Positions 18,800 through 26,741 of a DNA stretch of 64,000 nt are shown one piece after another (the first letter of the stretch is position 1; each line of letters starts with the position of its first letter). The notes under the pieces are model-generated. The model was not told where the DNA came from, ran no database searches, and worked only from the letters and a program-made list of their open reading frames with translations. Source of the DNA: Xanthomonas campestris pv. phormiicola (GTDB lineage Bacteria > Pseudomonadota > Gammaproteobacteria > Xanthomonadales > Xanthomonadaceae); assembly GCA_025666215.1 (NCBI GenBank), contig CP102593.1, positions 1,997,001-2,061,000 of the forward strand, in the 5' to 3' direction. Position numbers and translations under genes: made by a program.

Positions 18800-18945
18800 G
18801 GGTGACCTCACAAAAGGTGGGAAAGGGCCGGCTTGCGGCCGGCCGGGAATCTGGGAAACGGGCGCTTGCGGCGCCCGCGGACCCGGGCGCGCAGCGCGCG
18901 CCGGGTGGCGACTGCGCATGCTCGCGCAATCGCATGGCGCGCCGG
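18800..18945 (-). promoter_or_regulatory. Hairpin-rich rpsB-tsf intercistronic spacer
   Basis: Three GC-rich dyads follow one another: CCGGC-type around 18830-18845, GGGCGC/GCGCCC around 18859-18878, and ACCCGG...CCGGGT around 18881-18906. None has a U-tract. They could set the rpsB:tsf ratio by partial termination or RNA processing, which is inference. Confidence 0.35.
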
Positions 18946-19743
18946 TTACTCGGCGGCGGGAGCGGCTTCTTCGGCCTTCTTGCCGTTCCTGCGCGGGCCG
19001 CGGCCCTTGTCGTCGCCGGCTTCGCTGAACTCTTCCTCGCGCACGCTGGCGGCGTTCGGCGCGGCGGCCTTGCCTTCCAGCACGGCGTCGGCGGCAGCGC
19101 GGGCGTACAGCTGCACGGCACGGATGGCGTCGTCGTTGCCCGGGATGGCGTAGTCCACCAGTTCCGGGTTGTAGTTGGTGTCGACCACCGCGATCACCGG
19201 GATGCCGAGCTTCTTGGCTTCCTTGATGGCGATGTCTTCATGGCCGATGTCGATGACGAACAGCGCGTCGGGCAGGCGGTTCATTTCCTTGATGCCGCCC
19301 AGCGAGGCCAGCAGCTTCTCGCGCTCGCGGCGCAGGGTCAGCACTTCGTGCTTGACCAGCTTGTCGAAGGTGCCGTCGGTTTCGGCCGCTTCCAGTTCCT
19401 TCAGGCGCGCCACCGACTGCTTGACGGTGCGGAAGTTGGTCAGCGTGCCGCCCAGCCAGCGCTGGGTCATGAACGGCTGGCCGCAACGCTCGGCTTCTTC
19501 CTTCACCGAGTCGCGGGCGCTGCGCTTGGTGCCCAGGAACAGGATGGTGCCGCGCTTCTGCGCGACGCTGGAGATGAAGTTCATCGCGTCGTTGAACAGC
19601 GGAACCGTCTTCTCGAGGTTGATGATGTGGATCTTGCCGCGCGCGCCGAAGATGTACGGCGCCATCTTGGGGTTCCAGTAGCGGGTCTGGTGGCCGAAGT
19701 GGACGCCGGCTTCCAGCATCTGACGCATGGTGACTTGGGGCAT
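18946..19743 (-). CDS. rpsB: 30S ribosomal protein S2
   Basis: Small-subunit protein S2. The ATG at 19743 gives [20 protein letters not shown], followed by RYWNPKM, as in all S2 proteins. The 265 aa include a lysine/alanine/glutamate-rich C-terminal tail (~235-265) common in this family. It is first in the rpsB-tsf unit, with a promoter candidate about 240 bp upstream. Confidence 0.98.
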   Translation of the reverse strand: MPQVTMRQMLEAGVHFGHQTRYWNPKMAPYIFGARGKIHIINLEKTVPLFNDAMNFISSVAQKRGTILFLGTKRSARDSVKEEAERCGQPFMTQRWLGGTLTNFRTVKQSVARLKELEAAETDGTFDKLVKHEVLTLRREREKLLASLGGIKEMNRLPDALFVIDIGHEDIAIKEAKKLGIPVIAVVDTNYNPELVDYAIPGNDDAIRAVQLYARAAADAVLEGKAAAPNAASVREEEFSEAGDDKGRGPRRNGKKAEEAAPAAE

Positions 19744-19982
19744 TGCAGTGACTCCTGATGGGGAACCGGCCGTGCGCAGGCGGTTTGGGTGAAGTCCGCG
19801 CATGGACATGCAGGCCGTTGCGGGGCGTGCACGACGGTTCCGGGGTTGGGCCTCCCTGCGGCCTTACGTGACCGAACTCCTCGCGGAGCACCCCGGCACG
19901 GGCGATGGCAGCAGGTGTGGATTCGCCGGTGCGTCCGGCGTGGACGGTTCGCTGGCCCGGGCGGGCGCAACGAAGCGGCGGA

Positions 19983-20011
19983 ACTATAGCGGGCCGCGGC
20001 CTTGCGCGCAA
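19983..20011 (-). promoter_or_regulatory. Candidate promoter of rpsB-tsf
   Basis: On the minus strand TTGCGC (20006-20011), 17-bp spacer, TATAGT (19983-19988). The -10 matches 5/6. The implied 5' leader is ~230 nt, long enough for the autogenous S2 control known for rpsB leaders, although no specific fold could be confirmed by eye. The rest of 19744-20027 holds no gene. Confidence 0.55.
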
Positions 20012-20027
20012 ATGCGCGCCGGCCGGG

Positions 20028-20741
20028 TCATTCGGCCAGCAGGGGCTGCAGCTCGGCCTGGCTGTCGAGCCGGGCGGCGAAATGGCCGCCGCGCGCGCTG
20101 CCGACCTCGGCCGGCAACGGCCAGCGCTTGAGTTCCCCGGCCAGCACGTAGCCGGCCAGGTTGTGGAACAGGGTCAGCTGGCGGCCATCGGCACCGATGA
20201 AGCTGAGGTCGCTCAGGCGCGCGTGCGCCCCGCCGCGGTTGCGTACCTGCAGTTCGTGGCCGTAGGCGCCGGCGACCAGGCTGGCGCTGAGTACGGCGGT
20301 CGGCGCGGCACCGGGCGGGGACAGGAACACCGGGGTGGAATAGCGCAGCAGCAGGCGTGGGTCGGCGGGGGCGGCGTCCGCTGCCGGGCGCTCTTCCAGC
20401 ACCAGGCGGTAGGCGATCTCGCCGTCGGTCGCGGCCGGCCCGGTGCGCACCACCCGCAGCAGCTGCCGCCCCTGGGCGGGGATGTCGATCAGGCGCGGGC
20501 TGACCTGGACGTCGTCGGTCGCCTGCAACCGCTCCATGCCGTCGACCTGGTGCCAGCGGTACAGCTTGGCCTGCGCCTGCCAGGGCCGGTCCTGGCGATT
20601 GCTCACCCAGATTTCGGCGGTCTGCGTGCCGGGCGGGATCTGCACGATGGTCGGGCTGATGCGCACGCCGGCGGCCGCGGCCAGGCCCGGCAGCAGCGCC
20701 AGCAGCAGGCCGGCGATGCTTACGCGGTGGCGGCCGCCCAC
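20028..20741 (-). CDS. Periplasmic fimbrial chaperone (second copy, CsuC-like)
   Basis: Pilus chaperone of 237 aa with a signal peptide (VSIAGLLLALLPGLAAAAG). The N-terminal Ig-like domain has ISPTIVQIPPGTQTAEIWVSNR, the PapD-like edge, and the second domain ends near LQPLLAE. It binds and donates a strand to pilin subunits in the periplasm. Last gene of the fimbrial operon; its start abuts the small pilin gene. It is clearly related to the other chaperone at 24484-25221 but diverged, so the two may serve different subunits. Confidence 0.85.
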   Translation of the reverse strand: MGGRHRVSIAGLLLALLPGLAAAAGVRISPTIVQIPPGTQTAEIWVSNRQDRPWQAQAKLYRWHQVDGMERLQATDDVQVSPRLIDIPAQGRQLLRVVRTGPAATDGEIAYRLVLEERPAADAAPADPRLLLRYSTPVFLSPPGAAPTAVLSASLVAGAYGHELQVRNRGGAHARLSDLSFIGADGRQLTLFHNLAGYVLAGELKRWPLPAEVGSARGGHFAARLDSQAELQPLLAE

Positions 20742-21065
20742 CTAGAACGCGACCGTGGCGTAGCGCGCATCCCGGTGCTGCAGGCCGTCGCCCAGACTCA
20801 GGCTCAGCGCCAGCGCACCGGCGTTGGGTGCGGCGGCGCCGTCGATGCTGACCTGGTAGGGCAGAGGGCGGCTACAGGCCACCTGCGCGGCGGCCGCGCC
20901 CGGCTGGCTGTGGCTGGCGGTGTCGATCTCGCAGCTGCCCAGCAGGCGGATGCCGACCCGGAACGCCGTGCTCTCGTTCGCGCCTGGATTCTGCGCCGCC
21001 GCGCTGGCGCAGACGGCGCACAGGCCGGCGAGCAGCAGCGATTGCATGAACGGGCTGGCGGTCAT
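20742..21065 (-). CDS. Compact spore-coat-U/Csu-type pilin-like protein
   Basis: 107 aa with a signal peptide (FMQSLLLAGLCAVCASAAAQ); the mature part is only ~82 aa. It retains LLGSCEIDTA, a second cysteine (VACSRPLPYQVSIDG) and a final strand ending YATVAF, as in SCPU-domain pilins, but lacks the usual middle portion. The start at 21065 (MTASPFMQS) or six codons later are both possible. Position between the two-domain pilin and the second chaperone suggests a minor pilus subunit or adaptor. Assignment is from weak motif similarity and context. Confidence 0.6.
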   Translation of the reverse strand: MTASPFMQSLLLAGLCAVCASAAAQNPGANESTAFRVGIRLLGSCEIDTASHSQPGAAAAQVACSRPLPYQVSIDGAAAPNAGALALSLSLGDGLQHRDARYATVAF

Positions 21066-21144
21066 GGTGGTATTCCCGGGAGGATGCGACAGATAACGGC
21101 GTGCCGTGCAGCAACTTTATCGCCTCCGCGCCCGCGTTTAGCCC

Positions 21145-22161
21145 TCAGTAGGTCACCGTGACCTTGACCACGTCGCTGTAGCTGCCCGGGGTCGGGGTCT
21201 GCGCGGCCGGCACCTGGCCGTACAGGGTCAGCGACTGGGTGCTGCCGGTGCCGGTGCCGGTCTGGGTGTCGCTGTTGAGGGTGCTGCCCCAGCGCTGGCT
21301 GCGCGCCGCGTCGCGGTACAGCTCGTAGCGCAGGTACTGGCCGGCGGCGTTGCGCATGCGCCGGATGTTGCCGCTGGCGTTCTGGCCGTTGTCCAGGCTG
21401 ACCTGCCAGGCGGTGCGCCGGACGCAGTTCATGCTCAGGGCGGTGGTGTAGTTCAGGGCGGTATCGACCAGGCCGGCGTGGCTGCCGAAGTCCAGGTCGG
21501 CGATGCTGGCGATGGTGCACAGCGGGGCCGCGTTGGCCGAGCTCACGAACGGGAACTGCACCGCGGTGCCGCCGCCCTTGCCGCCGGTGGTACAGGAGGT
21601 GGGCAGGATCGCGGGGGTGCCGATCAGCGGCTCGTCGTAGCGGTACTGCAGGTTGGTGTACACCCCGCTGAAGCTGTTCTGGTACAGGCCGGTGGCGATG
21701 CCGCTCTGCAGCGGCACGCGCCCATAGACGGTGTAGCTGGCGCTGCCGCTGCCGCCGGTCAGCAGCGACGAATAGGTCAGGTCCACCTGCAGCGGCGTGG
21801 AAGCGTTCAGCGCGCTGCCCCAGATCAGGCTGCGGGCGCTGTCGCGGTACAGCTGGAAGCCGAGGCTGTCGCTGAGCGGGTTGAGCATGCGCCGCGGCGC
21901 GATGCCCAGGCCGCCGCCCTGCGCGCCCTCGCCGATGTTCAGGCACATGCGCACGTAGATCGTGCCCAGGATGCTGAGCGCGCCGGTCTGGCAGGTGACC
22001 GTGATCTGCGCGCTGCTGTCGGTCGCAGCGCTGGTGGAGACGTTGCCGAAATCCAGCGCGGTGGCCACCGCCGTGCAGGTGGTGGTGGCGTCGGCGCGCA
22101 GCGGCGCCAGCGCCGCGGCCAGGGCCAGCAGGGCGCCGCACTGCCATGCGCCGCGGGTCAC
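21145..22161 (-). CDS. Two-domain spore coat U/Csu-type pilin, probable tip adhesin (CsuE-like)
   Basis: 338 aa with a signal peptide (LLALAAALAPLRADA) and two SCPU domains in tandem: residues ~25-170 (TTTCTAVATALDFGNVS to SGVYTNLQYRY) and ~190-338 (APLCTIASIADLDFGSH to SYSDVVKVTVTY). The two-domain form matches the tip adhesin of Csu pili, which contact hydrophobic surfaces. The start is GTG at 22161, overlapping the usher stop by 4 bp (GTGA). No ATG fits the signal peptide better. Confidence 0.82.
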   Translation of the reverse strand: MTRGAWQCGALLALAAALAPLRADATTTCTAVATALDFGNVSTSAATDSSAQITVTCQTGALSILGTIYVRMCLNIGEGAQGGGLGIAPRRMLNPLSDSLGFQLYRDSARSLIWGSALNASTPLQVDLTYSSLLTGGSGSASYTVYGRVPLQSGIATGLYQNSFSGVYTNLQYRYDEPLIGTPAILPTSCTTGGKGGGTAVQFPFVSSANAAPLCTIASIADLDFGSHAGLVDTALNYTTALSMNCVRRTAWQVSLDNGQNASGNIRRMRNAAGQYLRYELYRDAARSQRWGSTLNSDTQTGTGTGSTQSLTLYGQVPAAQTPTPGSYSDVVKVTVTY

Positions 22162-24530
22162 GGCGCCGGCCCTGCGCTGCAGCGCAGCGGTCCCAGGCGG
22201 GTCGGGCGCCGTTGCGGCGTGTAGTCGATCGTGACCCTGCAGCTGGCTGCGGCCATCTCCACCTCCAGTTCGTTGCGGCCGGGCTTCAGCCCTTCCAGGT
22301 AGGCCTCGCCGTCGTAGCCGACCACCGCGGCGATGCCCGGACCGCGCACCCGGCTGCCGACCGGCAGCGGGGCGTCGCGCGCATCGTGCAATTGCACCAG
22401 GACGCCGTCGCTGCTGCGGATCGGGAAGTCCACCACCACCCCGGTGCGGTCGCGCGGCACCACGATCTGGTCGACCCGCTCCGGCCGCATCTGCGGCGGC
22501 AGTTGCATCGGGTCGATCGACACCTGGTTGTGCTGCCAGCCCATCAGCGGGGTGATCAGCAGCAAGCCGCGGGCGTCGGTGACCCCGATCGGGCGGTTTT
22601 CCAGCAGCACCGGCACGTCGGCGATGCCGCCGGTGGAGACCAGGGCGAAGGCCTGGTCGAGATCGCGGCTGGGGAACCAGCCGCCGCCGATCCAGGCCAG
22701 GCCGCCGGAGGCTTCGGCATAACCGTAGGCCTGGCCGCCGTAGCTGGCCAGGCCCGCGGCATAGCGTGCGGTGTCGCGCCGCCAGGTGGCCTCGGCCAGG
22801 CCGCCGGCGCTGTCCTGGCCGCTGCGCGCCTGCAGCCGCCAGCCGCTGCCGCCGTCGGCGGGAGCCGAGCGGCTGAGGTCGGCGGCGACGCTGAGGCGCT
22901 CGCCGACCCGCTGCAGCGCGACGCTGGCCTGGCGCGCGCCGCCGAGCGCGATCGACCAGCCCAGGTACACGCTGCGATCGCTGGCCTGGTCCAGATTCTG
23001 GTTGACGCTCAGGTTCAGCGAGGACTGCCACGGCAGTACGCGGGTCCAGAACAGGCTGGCATAGCGCACGTCGTCGCTGTCGGGGTAGGACAGGCGCACA
23101 TAGCTCATCGACACGTTGCCCAGCCGTTCCCAACTGACTCCGGCCAGCGCGCGTTCGCTGATCCGCGGCGGCGGCGCGCCGTACTGCGAGGCCACGTCGC
23201 GATAGCCGCGCTGCGCGCGCTGGGTGTCCATCGAGACGTTGAAGCGGCCGTTGTTCCAGCGGTAGCTGAGCGCGTACTGGCGACCGCTCAGGCCGTTGCC
23301 CTGGCTATGCGCCAGCGATGCGCCGACCACCCCGGCCCGCGGCAGCAGCCAGATGCCGCCGGCGCCGGCGTTGCGGACTCCGGCGCCGGCCTCGGCGTGG
23401 GCCTCGGCGGTGAAGCCGGCGCTGAGGCCGCGGCGCCAGCTGGCGCTGCCGACGGTGTCGCCGGCGTAGGCGAAGGCGTCGCTGCCGTAGCCCTCGCGGA
23501 CCCGGCCCAGCGCCAGCGACCAGTCGTCCAGGCCTTCGGCCAGCAGGTCCTGGGTGGCATAGAACGGGAATTCGACCGAGCGGCTGCGGCCGTAGGCGTC
23601 GGTGATCACCAGTTGCGCGTTGCCGGCGCCGTCCACGCCGGGCGCCGCCGACAGCTGGAACGGCCCGGCCGGCAACTCCGAGCCGTACTGGCGGATGCCG
23701 TTGACGTACAGGTCTACGCTCGAAGGCACCGTCACTTCGCCGAGGAATTCCGGCAGCGGCGTGGTCACGCGATACGGCTGCAGGCCGAAATCGCGGCCCA
23801 CGCGCACGCCGCCCAGGCGCAGCGTGCGGCTCCAGCTGGTGCTGCTGCTCAGCGTGTCGCCGAGCACCACGCTGGTCATGCGGTCGGGCAGCGACCATTG
23901 CCACTGCGTGTCCAGCCGGATCGCCTGGCTGCGCCAGTCGCGCTGCGGCTCGCGGTACAGGCGGGCGACGAAGGATTGCCGGACCATGGCCTGGCCGAGC
24001 AGGCCGCTGCCCAGGCCGAACGCACGGATTTCGCCGCTGGTGGTGAGGTTGCTGGCGCTGCCCTGGCGACTGGCATACACGTCGTAGTCGAGCAGGGCGC
24101 CGGGCGAACTGGTGGCCGGCAGCGCCGGGCCGCTGGCCTGCGCGTCGATGCGGGTCAGCGGCACGTCGAGCAGCGCCACCGGCGCATCGATCGCCAGTTG
24201 CTGCAGGCCGGCGTCGTAGCGGTAGCGCACCCCGTCCAGGCTCTCCAGGGCGATCGTCGCGGCGGCGTCGGCGGCGTCGGCGGCGTCGATGCGCAGGCCC
24301 AGCTGACGCAGCGTGGCCGCATCGGCGAGCATGCGTGCGCCTTCGCGCTGGAAGCGGAACAGTCCGGGCTTGCGGGTCTCGTTCACGGTGACCTCCAGGT
24401 ACAGCGTTTCCTGCTCCGGGGGCGGGTCGCCGGGCTGGGCGACGGCGAGCTGAGCGGCGCTTGCCCACAGCGCCAGCAGCAGCTCAAGGAGCCTGTGCTT
24501 CCAGCGCGAGCGATTGAGCAAGGGGCTCAC
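22158..24530 (-). CDS. Fimbrial outer-membrane usher (CsuD-like)
   Basis: Beta-barrel secretion pore of ~790 aa for chaperone-delivered pilins. After the signal peptide (LLELLLALWASAAQLAVAQ) come the N-terminal chaperone-binding domain (LYLEVTVNETRKPGLFRF), the barrel, the plug-region segment GVDGAGNAQLVITDAYGRSR and the C-terminal domains ending RPTRLGPLRCSAGPAP. The assigned GTG start (24530) overlaps the preceding chaperone by 47 bp. A 9-bp repeat gives AADAADAA at about residue 82-89. Confidence 0.88.
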   Translation of the reverse strand: MSPLLNRSRWKHRLLELLLALWASAAQLAVAQPGDPPPEQETLYLEVTVNETRKPGLFRFQREGARMLADAATLRQLGLRIDAADAADAAATIALESLDGVRYRYDAGLQQLAIDAPVALLDVPLTRIDAQASGPALPATSSPGALLDYDVYASRQGSASNLTTSGEIRAFGLGSGLLGQAMVRQSFVARLYREPQRDWRSQAIRLDTQWQWSLPDRMTSVVLGDTLSSSTSWSRTLRLGGVRVGRDFGLQPYRVTTPLPEFLGEVTVPSSVDLYVNGIRQYGSELPAGPFQLSAAPGVDGAGNAQLVITDAYGRSRSVEFPFYATQDLLAEGLDDWSLALGRVREGYGSDAFAYAGDTVGSASWRRGLSAGFTAEAHAEAGAGVRNAGAGGIWLLPRAGVVGASLAHSQGNGLSGRQYALSYRWNNGRFNVSMDTQRAQRGYRDVASQYGAPPPRISERALAGVSWERLGNVSMSYVRLSYPDSDDVRYASLFWTRVLPWQSSLNLSVNQNLDQASDRSVYLGWSIALGGARQASVALQRVGERLSVAADLSRSAPADGGSGWRLQARSGQDSAGGLAEATWRRDTARYAAGLASYGGQAYGYAEASGGLAWIGGGWFPSRDLDQAFALVSTGGIADVPVLLENRPIGVTDARGLLLITPLMGWQHNQVSIDPMQLPPQMRPERVDQIVVPRDRTGVVVDFPIRSSDGVLVQLHDARDAPLPVGSRVRGPGIAAVVGYDGEAYLEGLKPGRNELEVEMAAASCRVTIDYTPQRRPTRLGPLRCSAGPAP

Positions 24531-25221
24531 CGTTGATCGTGGCCTTGAACGTGCCGTCGGCACGCACCAGCGCAGGAGGAAGCGGCCAGCGCTTGTGTTG
24601 GCCAGGCAGCACGTAGCCGGCCAGGCCGTCGGCGATCGCGGCACGGGTGCCGTCGCTGGCGACGAAATGCAGGTCCACCAGCTGCGCGTGTTCGCTGCCC
24701 TGGTTGACGACCTCCAGCGCCGGCGCGGCGGCGTCGCGGATCAGCCGTGCCTGCAGCGCGGGGGCCGCGGCGGCGGCCGGCTTGACGAAGATGGGCACCG
24801 AGTAGCGCAGCACGAACTGCAGCCCGGACGCGCTGGCCGTGGCGTCCGCCGAGGGCAGTTCGTCGACCAGGACCCGATAGGTCTCCTCGGTGGTCCTGGG
24901 CGCATCGTCCAGGCGGATGATGCGCACCAGTTGCCGCGAGTGCGGCGCCAGTTCCAGCATCGGCGGGCTGATCGCGATCCTGTCGCTGGGGTCGAGCAGG
25001 TCCTCGCCGTCCTGCTGGCGCCAGCGGAACACCCGCACCTGCGCCTGCAGCGGCGTGTCGCCGCTGTTGCTCAGCCACAGGCCCTGCGCCGACTGTTCCG
25101 CGGTCAACTGCACCGAGGTCGGTGCGACCTGCAGGCTGGCGGCCTGGGCCGCCAGGATCGCCGCCAGCCACAGGGCGGCAGCGATCGGCATGCGGAATGG
25201 AAGGGGGCGGCGCAAGGACAT
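24484..25221 (-). CDS. Periplasmic fimbrial chaperone (CsuC-like)
   Basis: 245 aa with a signal peptide (MPIAAALWLAAILAAQAAS). PapD-type domain 1 has LQVAPTSVQLTAEQSAQGLWLSN-type strands, followed by the basic SRQLVRIIRLDDAP segment that anchors pilin C-termini in the family. It lies 13 bp after the major pilin gene and overlaps the usher, the usual pilin-chaperone-usher order. Confidence 0.87.
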   Translation of the reverse strand: MSLRRPLPFRMPIAAALWLAAILAAQAASLQVAPTSVQLTAEQSAQGLWLSNSGDTPLQAQVRVFRWRQQDGEDLLDPSDRIAISPPMLELAPHSRQLVRIIRLDDAPRTTEETYRVLVDELPSADATASASGLQFVLRYSVPIFVKPAAAAAPALQARLIRDAAAPALEVVNQGSEHAQLVDLHFVASDGTRAAIADGLAGYVLPGQHKRWPLPPALVRADGTFKATINGEPLAQSLALEAQAP

Positions 25222-25234
25222 GGGAACGCTCCGG

Positions 25235-25738
25235 TTACCAGGTGACGGTGGCGGTGACGACGTCGCTGTACGAGCCGGCAGGGTAATTGGTGCTGGCGAC
25301 CTGGCCGTAGACGACGAGCGGTTGTACCGCACCATTGCCGGTGCCGGCCTGGGTGTCGCTGCCGATGGTCGACCCCCAGTTCTGGGTGCGCGCCGAGTTG
25401 CGGTACAGGGCGTACGGCACGCGTGCGGTATTGCCGGCATCGGCGCTGCCCATGGTGCGCGAGGTCACCGTCGCGCCGGAGCCGCTGCCGGCGTTGAGCG
25501 CGATGTTGTACGGGGTGCCCGAGGTGCAGCGCACGTTCAAGGTGCCGGTGCTGTTGATCGAGGTCTGGGTGGAGTTGACGCTGCCGAAATCGACGTCGGT
25601 CGGGGCGGTCTGGATGTCGCAGACGCTGGTGATCTGGATCTTGACGTTGAAGGTGCGCGAGTCGGTCTGGGCGGAAGCGATGCCGGTCCCGGCGGCCAGC
25701 AGCGCAATGGTGGCGAGTGCACGATGGAAAGCTTGCAT
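25235..25738 (-). CDS. Major spore coat U/Csu-type pilin
   Basis: 167 aa; signal peptide MQAFHRALATIALLAAGTGIASA, then a single SCPU domain with VKIQITSVCDIQTA, DVDFGSV, NVRCTSGTPYNIALNAG, YALYRNSARTQNWG and a final SYSDVVTATVTW strand used in donor-strand exchange. It is the first gene of the fimbrial operon and probably the shaft subunit. ATG 25738 is preceded by GAAGAG at a suitable distance. An in-frame ATG further upstream would ruin the signal peptide. Confidence 0.88.
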   Translation of the reverse strand: MQAFHRALATIALLAAGTGIASAQTDSRTFNVKIQITSVCDIQTAPTDVDFGSVNSTQTSINSTGTLNVRCTSGTPYNIALNAGSGSGATVTSRTMGSADAGNTARVPYALYRNSARTQNWGSTIGSDTQAGTGNGAVQPLVVYGQVASTNYPAGSYSDVVTATVTW

Positions 25739-25784
25739 GGGGTGAGGCTCTTCGGAATGACGGAGTCCGTCGGTGCCGAAACCA

Positions 25785-25802
25785 ATGCAAAGTGTGGGCC
25801 AG
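25785..25802 (-). promoter_or_regulatory. Candidate sigma-54 promoter of the fimbrial operon
   Basis: Minus-strand CTGGCCCACACTTTGCAT fits the -24/-12 pattern TGGCACG-N4-TTGCA, with exactly 10 bp between GG and GC. The predicted start near 25776 gives a ~38-nt leader to the pilin ATG. Confidence 0.5.
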
Positions 25803-25824
25803 TGCACATATTTCTGGATGTGCA
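25803..25824. promoter_or_regulatory. Dyad TGCACAT-N8-ATGTGCA in the pilin-map divergent region
   Basis: Perfect 7-bp inverted repeat with an 8-bp centre, directly upstream of the sigma-54 candidate and in an unusually AT-rich stretch. It is a plausible operator for a regulator of fimbriation; the regulator cannot be named. Confidence 0.35.
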
Positions 25825-25955
25825 TCTAGTTTTCGGTTTTGATGACAACCCCGATTTCGCGGGTTTAAGTTTGTGAATACGGGAGGGCGGCAGCCCGGTG
25901 CCGAAAAACCGGCAGTACGCACGGGCGCGTTCAGGAAAGCCGCGAATGAGCGATA

Positions 25956-26741
25956 ATGGCGGGTATGACCGTCAATCTGAAAACTCCCCAGGACATCGAG
26001 AAGATGCGCATCGCCGGCCGCCTGGCCGCCGAGGTGCTCGACATTATCGGGCCACATGTGAAGCCCGGCGTGACCACCGCCGAGCTGGACCGCATCTGCC
26101 ACGACCACATCGTCAACGTGCAGCAGGCGGTGCCGGCCAACGTCGGTTACCGCGGCTACCCGAAGACGGTATGCAGCTCGGTGAACAACGTGATCTGCCA
26201 CGGCATCCCCAGCGACAGCAAGGTCCTGAAGGACGGCGACATCGTCAATATCGACGTCACCGTGATCAAGGACGGCTGGCATGGCGACACCAGCCGCATG
26301 TACTACGTCGGCACGCCGTCGGTGATGGCGCGGCGCCTGGTCGAAGCCACCTACGAGGCGATGTGGCGCGGCATCCGCGCGGTGCGGCCGGGCGCCACGC
26401 TCGGCGACGTCGGCCACGCGATCCAGCAATACGCCGAAGGCGAGCGTTTCAGCGTGGTGCGCGAGTACTGCGGCCACGGCATCGGCAAGGTCTACCACGA
26501 CGAGCCGCAGGTGCTGCATTACGGCCGTCCCGGCGAAGGCCTGGTGCTGACGCCGGGCATGACCTTCACCATCGAGCCGATGATCAACGAAGGCTCGCGC
26601 TTCACCCGCGTGCTGCCGGACGGCTGGACCGTGGTGACCAAGGACCGCAAGCTGTCGGCGCAGTGGGAGCACATGATCGCGGTCACCGAAGACGGCGTGG
26701 AAGTGCTGACCCTGTCGCCCGGCGGCCTCGGCGAGCCGTGA
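25956..26741 (+). CDS. map: Methionine aminopeptidase, type I
   Basis: Removes the initiator Met from nascent proteins. Metal-binding residues lie in [20 protein letters not shown] (two Asp), GHGIG (His), FTIEPMI (Glu) and [11 protein letters not shown] (Glu). With ATG 25956 the protein has 261 aa; ATG 25965 ([14 protein letters not shown], 258 aa) is equally plausible and closer to the family N-terminus. The stop overlaps the GTG of glnD (GTGA, 26738-26741), suggesting coupling. map is divergent from the fimbrial operon. Confidence 0.96.
   Translation: MAGMTVNLKTPQDIEKMRIAGRLAAEVLDIIGPHVKPGVTTAELDRICHDHIVNVQQAVPANVGYRGYPKTVCSSVNNVICHGIPSDSKVLKDGDIVNIDVTVIKDGWHGDTSRMYYVGTPSVMARRLVEATYEAMWRGIRAVRPGATLGDVGHAIQQYAEGERFSVVREYCGHGIGKVYHDEPQVLHYGRPGEGLVLTPGMTFTIEPMINEGSRFTRVLPDGWTVVTKDRKLSAQWEHMIAVTEDGVEVLTLSPGGLGEP

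Noticed and set aside
19802..20131. Plus-strand small frame over the rpsB leader
   Set aside because: No ribosome binding site or recognisable protein, and it runs into the conserved fimbrial chaperone on the other strand; the region is better explained as rpsB promoter and leader.
25840..25870. Terminator-like dyad (CCCG...CGGG) in the pilin-map spacer
   Set aside because: Only a 4-bp stem with no T-tract in a sensible orientation.
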